Source of the DNA: Sedimenticola sp.
GTDB taxonomy: Bacteria; Pseudomonadota; Gammaproteobacteria; Chromatiales; Chromatiaceae
Assembly: GCA_027023915.1 (NCBI GenBank)
Contig: JALVUB010000047.1
Span: 1-11,302, forward strand
Direction: 5' to 3'
Length of the DNA stretch: 11,302 bases
Within the stretch, counting starts at the first letter, position 1. Each line of letters begins with the position of its first letter. The notes beneath the pieces are model-generated. The model searched no databases. It was not told the DNA's origin and was given only the letters and a program-made list of their open reading frames with translations. Shown here one piece after another: positions 1 to 8,812 of this stretch. The position numbers and the translations under genes were made by a program.

Positions 1-1291
1 CACCGGTAATTTCGGACAACGCCTGCTGAGCCAGACGCAGCTCTTCCGCCAGCCGCTCGCCGGCCTGGTGCGTTGCCAGCACCATACGGCCCCGGTCGAG
101 GGCTTCCAGGGCGCGGTTGATGGCCTCCAGGTGGCGGCGGCGGGCGAGAAACTCGCTCTCTTCGCCACCGCGGTAGCCCGCCTGCTCCAGCAGGTGGCGG
201 CGCAGAAGATCCAACCCTTGGCCGTGGCGGGCCGACAGCCGCACCTCCGGCAGGCCTCCGCGCTCGCCAAGGCCGGGCGCTTCTTCCACCAGATCCACCT
301 TGTTGCGCACCAGGGTGACGGGCACGCCCGATGGCAGCTCCGATTCAAAGAACCCGCTGTTTTCCGGATCGGCGGCGGCATCATAGACCCAGAGCACCAG
401 GTCGGCCTTGGTCAGCGCCCTGCGCGCCCGCTTCACCCCTTCCTGCTCCACCAAGTCAGCGCTTTCGCGCAGGCCGGCGGTGTCCACCAGATGGAGGGGC
501 ACCCCTTCGATCTGCACCCGCTCCTGGAGCAGGTCGCGAGTGGTGCCGGGAATCTCGGTGACGATGGCGCGCTCGCTGCCGGCCAGGGCGTTGAGCAGGC
601 TGGACTTGCCGGCGTTGGGGCGGCCCGCGATCACCAGGGTGAGGCCGTCCCTAAGCAGGCGGCCGGTGCGGGCGCTGGCGCGTACCTTCTCCACCGCTTC
701 CACCACTTCTTGCAAGCGTGCCCGCACCTGGCCGTCGGCCAGAAAATCGATCTCTTCCTCGGGGAAATCCAGGGCAGCTTCCACATAAACCCGCAGGGCC
801 ACCAGCCGCTCCACCAGCTCGTGAATGCGCCGGGAGAAGGCACCCTGGAGAGAGCGGCTGGCCAGGCGCGCGGACGCCTCGGTCTCGGCCTCGATGAGGT
901 CGGCCACCGCCTCGGCCTGGGCCAGATCCATGCGCTCGTTGAGAAAGGCGCGTTCGGAGAACTCGCCGGGGCGGGCCAGCCGGGCGCCCAGTTCCAGCAT
1001 CCGGCGCAGCAGCAGATCCATCACCACCGGCCCGCCGTGGCCCTGAAGCTCCAGCACCTCTTCGCCGGTGAAGGAGCGGGGGGCGGGGAAGTAGAGCGCC
1101 AGGCCCTGGTCGATGACATTGCCGTCGGCGTCGCGGAAGTCGCGGAAGGCGGCATGGCGCGGCGGCGGCAGGGCACCGATGACGCCCTCGGCGATCGCCT
1201 TCACGCCGGGGCCGGAGACGCGCACGATGCCCACCCCGCCGCGGCCCGGCGGCGTGGCGATGGCGGCAATGGTGTCTTGGGTGGCGGGCAA
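1..1291 (-). CDS. mnmE: tRNA uridine-5-carboxymethylaminomethyl(34) synthesis GTPase MnmE (3' end cut by window)
   Basis: MnmE (TrmE) is a dimeric GTPase that works with MnmG to modify the wobble uridine (U34) of certain tRNAs, using a formyl-tetrahydrofolate-derived one-carbon unit. 430 codons are present. The N-terminal folate-binding domain opens with DTIAAIATPPGRGGVGIVRV. A helical region follows, then an inserted G domain with G1 GRPNAGKSS (Lys229), G2 GTTRD, G3 DTAG (Asp270) and G4 NKVD (Asn330-Asp333), then the C-terminal helices up to LSEITG. The E. coli protein is 454 aa, so only about 20 residues are missing; these normally carry the C-terminal CIGK motif whose Cys is needed for modification. 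The start is TTG at 1291, one base after the yidC stop. It matches where the family begins, no ATG/GTG start lies nearby upstream in frame, and the purine-rich end of yidC (AAAAAGG) can serve as ribosome binding site. Last visible gene of the rpmH operon, probably translationally coupled to yidC. Confidence 0.97.
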   Translation of the reverse strand, partial: MPATQDTIAAIATPPGRGGVGIVRVSGPGVKAIAEGVIGALPPPRHAAFRDFRDADGNVIDQGLALYFPAPRSFTGEEVLELQGHGGPVVMDLLLRRMLELGARLARPGEFSERAFLNERMDLAQAEAVADLIEAETEASARLASRSLQGAFSRRIHELVERLVALRVYVEAALDFPEEEIDFLADGQVRARLQEVVEAVEKVRASARTGRLLRDGLTLVIAGRPNAGKSSLLNALAGSERAIVTEIPGTTRDLLQERVQIEGVPLHLVDTAGLRESADLVEQEGVKRARRALTKADLVLWVYDAAADPENSGFFESELPSGVPVTLVRNKVDLVEEAPGLGERGGLPEVRLSARHGQGLDLLRRHLLEQAGYRGGEESEFLARRRHLEAINRALEALDRGRMVLATHQAGERLAEELRLAQQALSEITG

Positions 1292-1292
1292 A

Positions 1293-2942
1293 CTATGCCT
1301 TTTTGGCTTCGGCCTCGATGCGCCGGGTGATAACCCACTGCTGGGTGATGGAGAGGATGTTGTTCATCGTCCAGTAGAGCACCAGCCCCGACGGGAAGAA
1401 GGCGAACATGAAGGTGAAGACGAAGGGCAGGGCCATCATCATCTTCTCCTGCATGGGATCGGGCGGCGCCGGGTTGAGCTTCTGCTGGGCGAACATGGTG
1501 ACGCCCATGATGATGGGCAGCACATAGTAGGGGTCTTTCACCGACAGGTCGTGGATCCAGAAGATCCAGGGGGCCTGGCGCAGCTCCACCGACTCTCTCA
1601 GCACCCAGTAGAGGGCCAGGAAGAACGGCATCTGGATCAACATGGGCAGACAGCCGCCCAATGGATTGATCTTCTCCTTCTTGTAGATCTCCATCATCGC
1701 CTGCTGCATCCGCTGTTTGTCGTCGCCGTAGCGATCCTTGAGCGCCTGGATGCGCGGCGTGAGGTTGCGCATCCTGGCCATGGAGCGGTAGCTGGTCTCG
1801 GACAGCTTGAAGAAGGCCGCCTTGATAAGAATGGTGAAGATGATGATGGTCCAGCCCCAGTTACCCACCACTTTGTTGATCCAGGCAAGGATGTGGTAGA
1901 TGGGCTTGGCCAGAATGGTGAGCCAGCCGTAATCCACCACCAGGTCGAGCCCGGGCGCAATGGAGGCCAGTCTGTCCTGATCCTTGGGGCCAAGATAGAG
2001 CTTGGCGGCAAAGGTGGCCTCCTGGCCTGGCGCCACCGACAGCGGGCCGGAGTACTCGCCGATCACATAATGGCCGTTGGCCAGCCCCTTGCCATAGAAA
2101 TGGCGGGGCTTCTCCTTGGGCGGGATCACCGCACCGAAAAAGTAGTGCTGGATCATGGCGATCCAGCCGCCGGTCACGTCCTTGTCCAGCTCGCCGGCGG
2201 CCAGCGCCTTGAATTTGTATTTCTGATACTTGTCTTCCGGATCCCAGGCCACCCCGCCGGTGTAGGAGTACATGAAGCGGTTGCCCTTTTTCTTGCGCTT
2301 GCCCCGTTGAAGCTGGTGGTATTCCCGCCCCTGCCAGGGCTTGCTAGAGCCGTTGTGGACAATGTGTTCCAGCTTCACCAGATGGCTGCCACGGGTGAAG
2401 ATGTAGCGCTTGATTACCTCCACCCCATCGGTGCCTTTCCAGGTGAGATCCACTTGCAGGGTGTTGGCGCCATCGGCCATGCGGTATTGGGTTTTCGCCG
2501 CCTGGAAACGAACCTGATGGGTGGGGGCCTCGCTCCCCTTGGCGCCAAGCAACCCGCTTTGCACGATGAAGAAATCCGACGGATCGGTACTCAGCAGGCG
2601 GTATTTCTCTTCCGGCTTGTCCAGGGAGACCGGATATTTCTGCAGATAGCCCTCGACAATGGTGCCGCCAAGTGTGTCCAGTTTGAGACGCAGGGTATCA
2701 GTGACCACCTCCACCAGCTGACCACTCTGAAGCGCGGGCTTCGCCGAAGCCGGCGTTGCTTTTTCGTTGGTATTGGTGGGTACATTGGGAACCGCCTGGC
2801 GGCCCTCGCCTGCCGTGGTGGGCACGGCCATTTGCTCACTGGTTGCCTTGGCGTTGGCGCCATAATCCTGCTGCCAAGCCTGCCACAGCAGGAAACCGGT
2901 GTAGGCCAGGGCAAGGGTGAGTATGAGTCTGATGTTATCCAT
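1293..2942 (-). CDS. yidC: Membrane protein insertase YidC
   Basis: YidC inserts and folds inner-membrane proteins, alone or with SecYEG. The 549-aa product has the Gram-negative architecture: an N-terminal signal anchor (about residues 5-23, ending in WQAW as in E. coli), a large periplasmic P1 domain (about 60-335), and a five-helix C-terminal core with helices around 336-356, 362-378, 428-448, 468-486 and 505-530. Core signatures are clear: VVGNWGWTIII, the cytoplasmic hairpin SYRSMARMRNLTPRIQALKD, NPLGGCLPMLIQMPFFLALYW, and FFPSGLVLYW. The positive charge in the hydrophilic groove (E. coli Arg366) is Lys374 here by my alignment, a conservative change that I believe is common in proteobacteria. 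A basic patch QRGKRKKKGNR (about 212-222) sits in P1. The ATG start is 27 nt after rnpA, preceded by a weak GCGGA. The gene is immediately followed by mnmE. Confidence 0.98.
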   Translation of the reverse strand: MDNIRLILTLALAYTGFLLWQAWQQDYGANAKATSEQMAVPTTAGEGRQAVPNVPTNTNEKATPASAKPALQSGQLVEVVTDTLRLKLDTLGGTIVEGYLQKYPVSLDKPEEKYRLLSTDPSDFFIVQSGLLGAKGSEAPTHQVRFQAAKTQYRMADGANTLQVDLTWKGTDGVEVIKRYIFTRGSHLVKLEHIVHNGSSKPWQGREYHQLQRGKRKKKGNRFMYSYTGGVAWDPEDKYQKYKFKALAAGELDKDVTGGWIAMIQHYFFGAVIPPKEKPRHFYGKGLANGHYVIGEYSGPLSVAPGQEATFAAKLYLGPKDQDRLASIAPGLDLVVDYGWLTILAKPIYHILAWINKVVGNWGWTIIIFTILIKAAFFKLSETSYRSMARMRNLTPRIQALKDRYGDDKQRMQQAMMEIYKKEKINPLGGCLPMLIQMPFFLALYWVLRESVELRQAPWIFWIHDLSVKDPYYVLPIIMGVTMFAQQKLNPAPPDPMQEKMMMALPFVFTFMFAFFPSGLVLYWTMNNILSITQQWVITRRIEAEAKKA

Positions 2943-2969
2943 GGGTTCCGCGTCAGTGACGATGGGGTT

Positions 2970-3359
2970 TCACTTTGTCGCCGTCTCCCCGATCCGCCGC
3001 CAGTGCTGTTGTAGAGCTTCCAGCAGGGTGCGGTTGTTCACCCTCTCCAGCCCGGGCTTGACCATCACCACCAAGTCCAGCCCCGCCAGTTGTTGCTGGT
3101 TGTGGCGGAAGCTTTCCCGGATCAGTCGCTTGATCCTGTTGCGGTCGGTGGCCCGCTTCAGCCGCTTCTTGCTGACCGCCAGCCCCAGTCGTGCCCGTGG
3201 CTGGTTGGAAGGGCGGTATAAGATAGTAAAAAAGCGATCACTGGAGCGCCTGGCCTGGCGAAAGACCTGCTGGTACTGCGTCGCCTTGGTAAGGCGGGCG
3301 CTGCGTGGAAACCGCTGGTCGCCGACGGTTTTGTTGTCCTCAGGGGGTGAGACGGGCAC
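2970..3359 (-). CDS. rnpA: Ribonuclease P protein component
   Basis: RnpA is the small basic protein that binds the RNase P RNA and helps cleave 5' leaders from pre-tRNAs. The 129-aa product (119 in E. coli) contains the RNR signature at about residues 64-85 (KKRLKRATDRNRIKRLIRES) after the FPRSARLTKATQYQQVF N-terminal block. The start is GTG at 3359. An in-frame TAA lies just upstream in the same frame, and no other ATG/GTG/TTG occurs before the conserved FPR block, so this GTG is essentially the only choice. It places the first 20 nt of rnpA inside the end of rpmH (stop at 3340-3342). A purine-rich AAGGG precedes the GTG with unusually short spacing, which suggests dependence on rpmH translation. 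The gene is followed directly by yidC, with no yidD between them. Confidence 0.97.
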   Translation of the reverse strand: MPVSPPEDNKTVGDQRFPRSARLTKATQYQQVFRQARRSSDRFFTILYRPSNQPRARLGLAVSKKRLKRATDRNRIKRLIRESFRHNQQQLAGLDLVVMVKPGLERVNNRTLLEALQQHWRRIGETATK

Positions 3360-3474
3360 GGCCCTTGGCGCGACGGGCCTTGATTACCTTGCGGCCGCCC
3401 TTGGTGGCCATGCGCGCACGGAAACCGTGGGTGCGCGCCCGCTTGAGGTTGCTCGGTTGAAAGGTGCGTTTCAT
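3340..3474 (-). CDS. rpmH: 50S ribosomal protein L34
   Basis: This 44-aa, very basic protein has the classic L34 sequence, beginning MKRTFQPSNLKRARTHGFRA and ending GRARLTP. It is full length for bacterial L34 and sits on the 23S rRNA in the large subunit. The ATG is preceded by a reasonable ribosome binding site (GGTGA, about 6 nt upstream). It is the first gene of the operon rpmH-rnpA-yidC-mnmE and has its own promoter about 100 bases upstream. Its last 20 nt are shared with the start of rnpA in another frame. Confidence 0.98.
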   Translation of the reverse strand: MKRTFQPSNLKRARTHGFRARMATKGGRKVIKARRAKGRARLTP

Positions 3475-3513
3475 GGCGGTTCACCAGAATGCTGAGATCT
3501 CGTTTGCAAAACA

Positions 3514-3536
3514 GCGCCGCCAACTTCTTGCGGCGC
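3514..3536 (-). promoter_or_regulatory. Hairpin in the rpmH 5' leader
   Basis: A perfect 7-bp GC-rich inverted repeat (GCGCCGC, 9-nt loop, GCGGCGC) lies between the predicted rpmH transcription start (about 3547) and the rpmH ATG (3474). It has no U-tract right after it, so it is not an obvious terminator. It leaves the ribosome binding site unpaired. It may stabilise the mRNA 5' end or be a binding site. Function is inferred only from position. Confidence 0.45.
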
Positions 3537-3553
3537 CATGAAAAAGACGGGAG

Positions 3554-3582
3554 AGTCTAGTCCAAACGAGGGCCGGCGTCAA
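3554..3582 (-). promoter_or_regulatory. Sigma70-type promoter of the rpmH operon
   Basis: On the minus strand, TTGACG (3582-3577) is followed by a 17-nt spacer and TAGACT (3559-3554). This is 5/6 match to the -35 consensus and 4/6 to the -10 with ideal spacing, pointing at rpmH about 80 nt downstream. Transcription would start near 3547 and give a leader of about 72 nt. The promoter lies inside the 3' end of the small upstream ORF, and the stop codon TAG of that ORF is the first half of the -10 box. Confidence 0.75.
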
Positions 3583-3700
3583 TGACGGCGCCGCCAAAGA
3601 CGGCGGAAATCCAGCGCCAGGGAGATGGCGTCATGGGGTAGGGCATGTCCTCCCACTGGCGATGGCCCTCCATGGTGTAATGTTCGTGATAGGCGCGCAT
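3557..3700 (-). pseudogene. 47-codon ORF, probable decayed N-terminus of a Uma2-family protein
   Basis: The reading frame starts with an ATG that shares its A with the TGA stop of the PIN toxin gene (TGATG), a typical coupled arrangement, and ends at TAG. Codon third positions are mostly G/C, as in real genes here. Residues 5-18 (HEHYTMEGHRQWED) and 19-27 (MPYPMTPSP) resemble the opening of Uma2-family (DUF820, restriction-endonuclease-fold) proteins. From memory, those read roughly as HYT..DY..WE..WELI.G.PYAM.PSP, so a short block around WELI.G appears deleted. After that the match stops and the frame runs into the rpmH promoter. None of the later nuclease core is present, so it cannot be an active enzyme. 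Alternatives are a genuine unknown small protein co-expressed with the toxin, or a chance ORF. The Uma2 link rests on remembered family sequences and was not searched. Confidence 0.45.
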
Positions 3701-4116
3701 CAATTCAGTTGCAGGATGCTCCAAAGTTCCTCTGGAGTGTAGACCGGTAGTTCAGCTCCCTGAAAATCTCGTCCATTCCTGGTCACCAGGCCATCCACGC
3801 CAGCATGAACGGCGGAAAAGTACTGAACCGCATCTTCGAAATCACTGAAACCCGATTTCATGGCCTGATGAAGCACCCTTGAATCCACTGGCGCAATCTC
3901 GAACAGGGCCAACATCTGTTCCAATGCCACTTGTGCCTCGTTGCGGGGCAACGCCCGGGAGAGCAGATAGGCGAGGGTGGTGACGCTGGTGGCACAGAGA
4001 AAACCGTGCAGGCGGCCTTTTTCCACCTCTCCGGTCAATGCTCCGGCATGGATCACGAAAGGCTCCCTTTCAAGCAACAGATCCAGCACCACATTGAGAT
4101 CGAAAAGGATCTTCAA
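3700..4116 (-). CDS. PIN-domain toxin (VapC-like, PIN_3 subfamily)
   Basis: PIN-domain toxins are small metal-dependent RNases held inactive by a partner antitoxin. The 138-aa product is a single PIN domain. It opens with KILFDLNVVLDLLL (Asp6 as first metal ligand), has FSDFEDAVQYF (Asp92, Glu94, Asp95), and VTRNGRDF (Asp117) followed by a short C-terminal strand and helix (LPVYTPEELW). The TTLAYLL segment lacks the acidic residue seen in classical VapC at this point, which to my knowledge is normal in this subfamily. The start is TTG at 4116, overlapping the antitoxin stop as TTGA, with a good upstream GGAAGAGA, so translation is coupled to the antitoxin. Base composition and codons (AGG, GGA, TGT) are less GC-biased than in the flanking genes, which suggests acquisition. 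The RNA target cannot be predicted. Confidence 0.87.
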   Translation of the reverse strand: MKILFDLNVVLDLLLEREPFVIHAGALTGEVEKGRLHGFLCATSVTTLAYLLSRALPRNEAQVALEQMLALFEIAPVDSRVLHQAMKSGFSDFEDAVQYFSAVHAGVDGLVTRNGRDFQGAELPVYTPEELWSILQLN

Positions 4117-4349
4117 AGGTATTTCTCTTCCAGATGGCGGTGGTAGGCGCTTTCATCGAGCCCTTTCTCTTTCAGCAGCCCCCGAAGGGATCTGGTGAGA
4201 GGCGGAAGTTCTGTGGGGAGATCCTCTTTTTCCAGCGCCGCAAAATAATCGGCAACCATGCGGGAAAGGGATTTGTGACGCGCCCGGGCGTGGCGCTTGG
4301 CCCGCTCGATCAGTTCAGCATCCAGTCGCAAGGTCAGCTTGGTCTGCAT
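4113..4349 (-). CDS. Ribbon-helix-helix antitoxin, DUF6364-like
   Basis: The 78-aa product begins MQTKLTLRLDAELIERAKRH, a typical ribbon-helix-helix opening: a beta strand followed by helix A and helix B through about residue 42 (KSLSRMVADYFAAL). Its C-terminal tail, LPPLTRSLRGLLKEKG and YHRHLEEKYL, fits the DUF6364 antitoxin pattern in which the tail wraps the partner toxin. The N-terminal domain would dimerise and bind operator DNA to autorepress the operon. It is the first gene of a two-gene operon with the PIN toxin (4-nt overlap), with promoter elements just upstream at 4381-4408. The antitoxin-first order is standard for type II systems. The pairing with a PIN toxin is strongly supported by context; the exact family name is from memory. 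Confidence 0.85.
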   Translation of the reverse strand: MQTKLTLRLDAELIERAKRHARARHKSLSRMVADYFAALEKEDLPTELPPLTRSLRGLLKEKGLDESAYHRHLEEKYL

Positions 4350-4359
4350 ATCTCATGTA

Positions 4360-4367
4360 ATACGTAT
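4360..4367. promoter_or_regulatory. Short palindrome ATACGTAT, candidate antitoxin operator
   Basis: A perfect 8-bp palindrome sits 11 bases upstream of the antitoxin ATG, over a possible -10 region of its promoter. Ribbon-helix-helix antitoxins usually bind short palindromes or repeats at this location to autoregulate. A second TACGT occurs at 4385-4389. The site is too short to be convincing by itself. Confidence 0.25.
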
Positions 4368-4380
4368 ATTGAACGCATTC

Positions 4381-4408
4381 ATTGTACGTCAACCGCCTGA
4401 CAAGTCAA
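4381..4408 (-). promoter_or_regulatory. Promoter of the toxin-antitoxin operon
   Basis: On the minus strand, TTGACT (4408-4403), a 16-nt spacer and TACAAT (4386-4381) form a good sigma70-type promoter with a start near 4374 and a leader of about 25 nt to the antitoxin ATG. A second overlapping candidate is TTGACG (4392-4387), an 18-nt spacer and TATACG (4368-4363). Only one may be used. Confidence 0.6.
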
Positions 4409-4414
4409 AACCGA

Positions 4415-4420
4415 TATAAT
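4415..4420 (+). promoter_or_regulatory. Consensus -10 box for metH
   Basis: TATAAT, a perfect -10 hexamer, lies 29 bases before the metH GTG. No good -35 is found at 16-18 nt: CTGACA at 4397-4402 is only 12 nt away. The promoter would therefore need an activator or be weak. Transcription would begin around 4427 and leave a leader of about 22 nt. The box is back-to-back with the -35 of the toxin-antitoxin promoter. Confidence 0.5.
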
Positions 4421-4449
4421 GACCGCCCGTCCATGATCCCCCATAAACC

Positions 4450-8186
<3,737 letters not shown>

Positions 8187-8190
<4 letters not shown>

Positions 8191-8237
8191 GTCGGGCTTC
8201 AGCCCGACAATGTTCGCGGCGAGGACGCCGCTCCTAC
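8187..8237. repeat. REP/BIME-like pair of inverted hairpins
   Basis: Two hairpins, each headed by GTAG, face each other. On the plus strand GTAG (8187-8190) is followed by GTCGGGCTTCAGCCCGAC, a perfect palindromic stem. On the minus strand GTAG (8237-8234) is followed by GA, then GCGGCG, a TCCT loop and CGCCGC. A GTAG head plus a hairpin is the hallmark of REP elements mobilised by RAYT transposases, and an inverted pair is a BIME. The first GTAG contains the metH stop codon TAG. A short T-run (8243-8247) follows, so the pair may also end or protect metH transcripts. Confidence 0.7.
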
Positions 8238-8288
8238 GGCATGTTTTTCCATGATTCGGGGTGAACCCGGAATTCATGGGTGTTAGCC

Positions 8289-8771
8289 ATGACCAAAGAA
8301 CACCAACAACTCCAACAATCCGCCCGCGCCCTGCGCGACCGCTGCAAGAGCGTCCTGCTGGCCACCGTCTCGCCCGAAGGCGTGCCCGAAGCCAGCTATG
8401 CGCCCTACATCCTCGACGACGACGAGGCCATATGCATCTACGTCAGCGAGCTGGCCGCCCACACCCGCCACCTGCTGGCCAACCCGAGGGCCAGTCTCAT
8501 GTTCATCCAGCCCGAGGCCGAGGCGCGCAACCTCTTCGCCCGCGAGCGGCTGGTGCTCCAGTGCCGGGCCGAAGAAGTCAGGGGCAACGAGGCGGACAGC
8601 CTGCTGGCGCGGATGGAGTCGCTCTTCGGCGAAACCGTGACCCTGCTGCGCAGCCTGCCCGATTTCCACCTTTTCCGCTTCCAGGTGGAGGAGGGAAGCT
8701 ACGTGCGTGGTTTTGGCCAGGCCTGGAAGGTGCGGGGCAACCGCCTTGACCCCCTGCAACCACGAACGTAG
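8289..8771 (+). CDS. HutZ/HugZ-like pyridoxamine 5'-phosphate oxidase-fold protein
   Basis: The 160-aa product is a single split-barrel domain of the pyridoxamine 5'-phosphate oxidase superfamily. It resembles the haem-utilisation proteins HutZ/HugZ: KSVLLATVSPEGVPEASYAPYI (about 19-40), SELAAHTRHLLANPRASLMFI, ARNLFARERLVLQCRAEEV, and near the end the signature VRGFGQAW. HutZ proteins bind and degrade haem. Here the chain ends about 11 residues after the GFGQAW motif region. It lacks the tail that in Vibrio HutZ (176 aa, from memory) carries the haem-ligating histidine, so haem degradation is doubtful and another cofactor or role is possible. The ATG at 8289 is preferred over GTG at 8280 because the family's N-terminus begins there; the ribosome binding site (GGGTG) is weak. 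It follows metH after the BIME and precedes polA by 41 nt. No haem transport genes are nearby. Confidence 0.8.
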   Translation: MTKEHQQLQQSARALRDRCKSVLLATVSPEGVPEASYAPYILDDDEAICIYVSELAAHTRHLLANPRASLMFIQPEAEARNLFARERLVLQCRAEEVRGNEADSLLARMESLFGETVTLLRSLPDFHLFRFQVEEGSYVRGFGQAWKVRGNRLDPLQPRT

Positions 8772-8799
8772 GCTTCCCCCATGTTTTCCGCAAGCCATC

Positions 8800-8805
8800 A
8801 GGAGG
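8800..8805 (+). promoter_or_regulatory. Strong Shine-Dalgarno of polA
   Basis: AGGAGG lies 7 nt before the ATG at 8813. It is the best ribosome binding site in the window and fixes the polA start. Confidence 0.85.
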
Positions 8806-8812
8806 CCCCAAG

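Noticed and set aside
2935..2943. TTATCCATG resembling a DnaA box
   Set aside because: It is simply the start of yidC on the other strand, differs from TTATCCACA, and has no neighbouring boxes.
1113..3014. Long plus-strand open frame opposite yidC and the end of mnmE
   Set aside because: It is a shadow of high-GC coding sequence on the other strand; its translation is low-complexity (Gly/Leu/His/Arg-rich) and matches no family, while yidC and mnmE are unmistakable.
3541..3558. Mini-hairpin with a following T-run on the minus strand (AGAC/GTCT), as a terminator for the toxin operon
   Set aside because: The stem has only 4 bp and coincides with the rpmH promoter and start site; not a credible terminator.
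4370..4381. TGAA-N4-TTCA resembling a MetR box upstream of metH
   Set aside because: The MetR consensus has a 5-nt spacer (TGAA-N5-TTCA); here it is 4, and the site also lies within the divergent promoter. Too weak to claim.
4350..4449. Possible cobalamin or SAM riboswitch before metH
   Set aside because: The whole intergenic region is 100 bp with a predicted leader near 22 nt, too short for a cobalamin riboswitch, and no B12-box-like motif is seen.
8257..8269. Small CGGG/CCCG hairpin upstream of the HutZ-like gene
   Set aside because: A 4-bp stem; may modestly affect ribosome access but is not distinguishable from chance.
8772..8795. GGCTT/AAGCC inverted repeat between the HutZ-like gene and polA
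   Set aside because: A 5-bp stem with a long loop, expected by chance; no U-tract follows.
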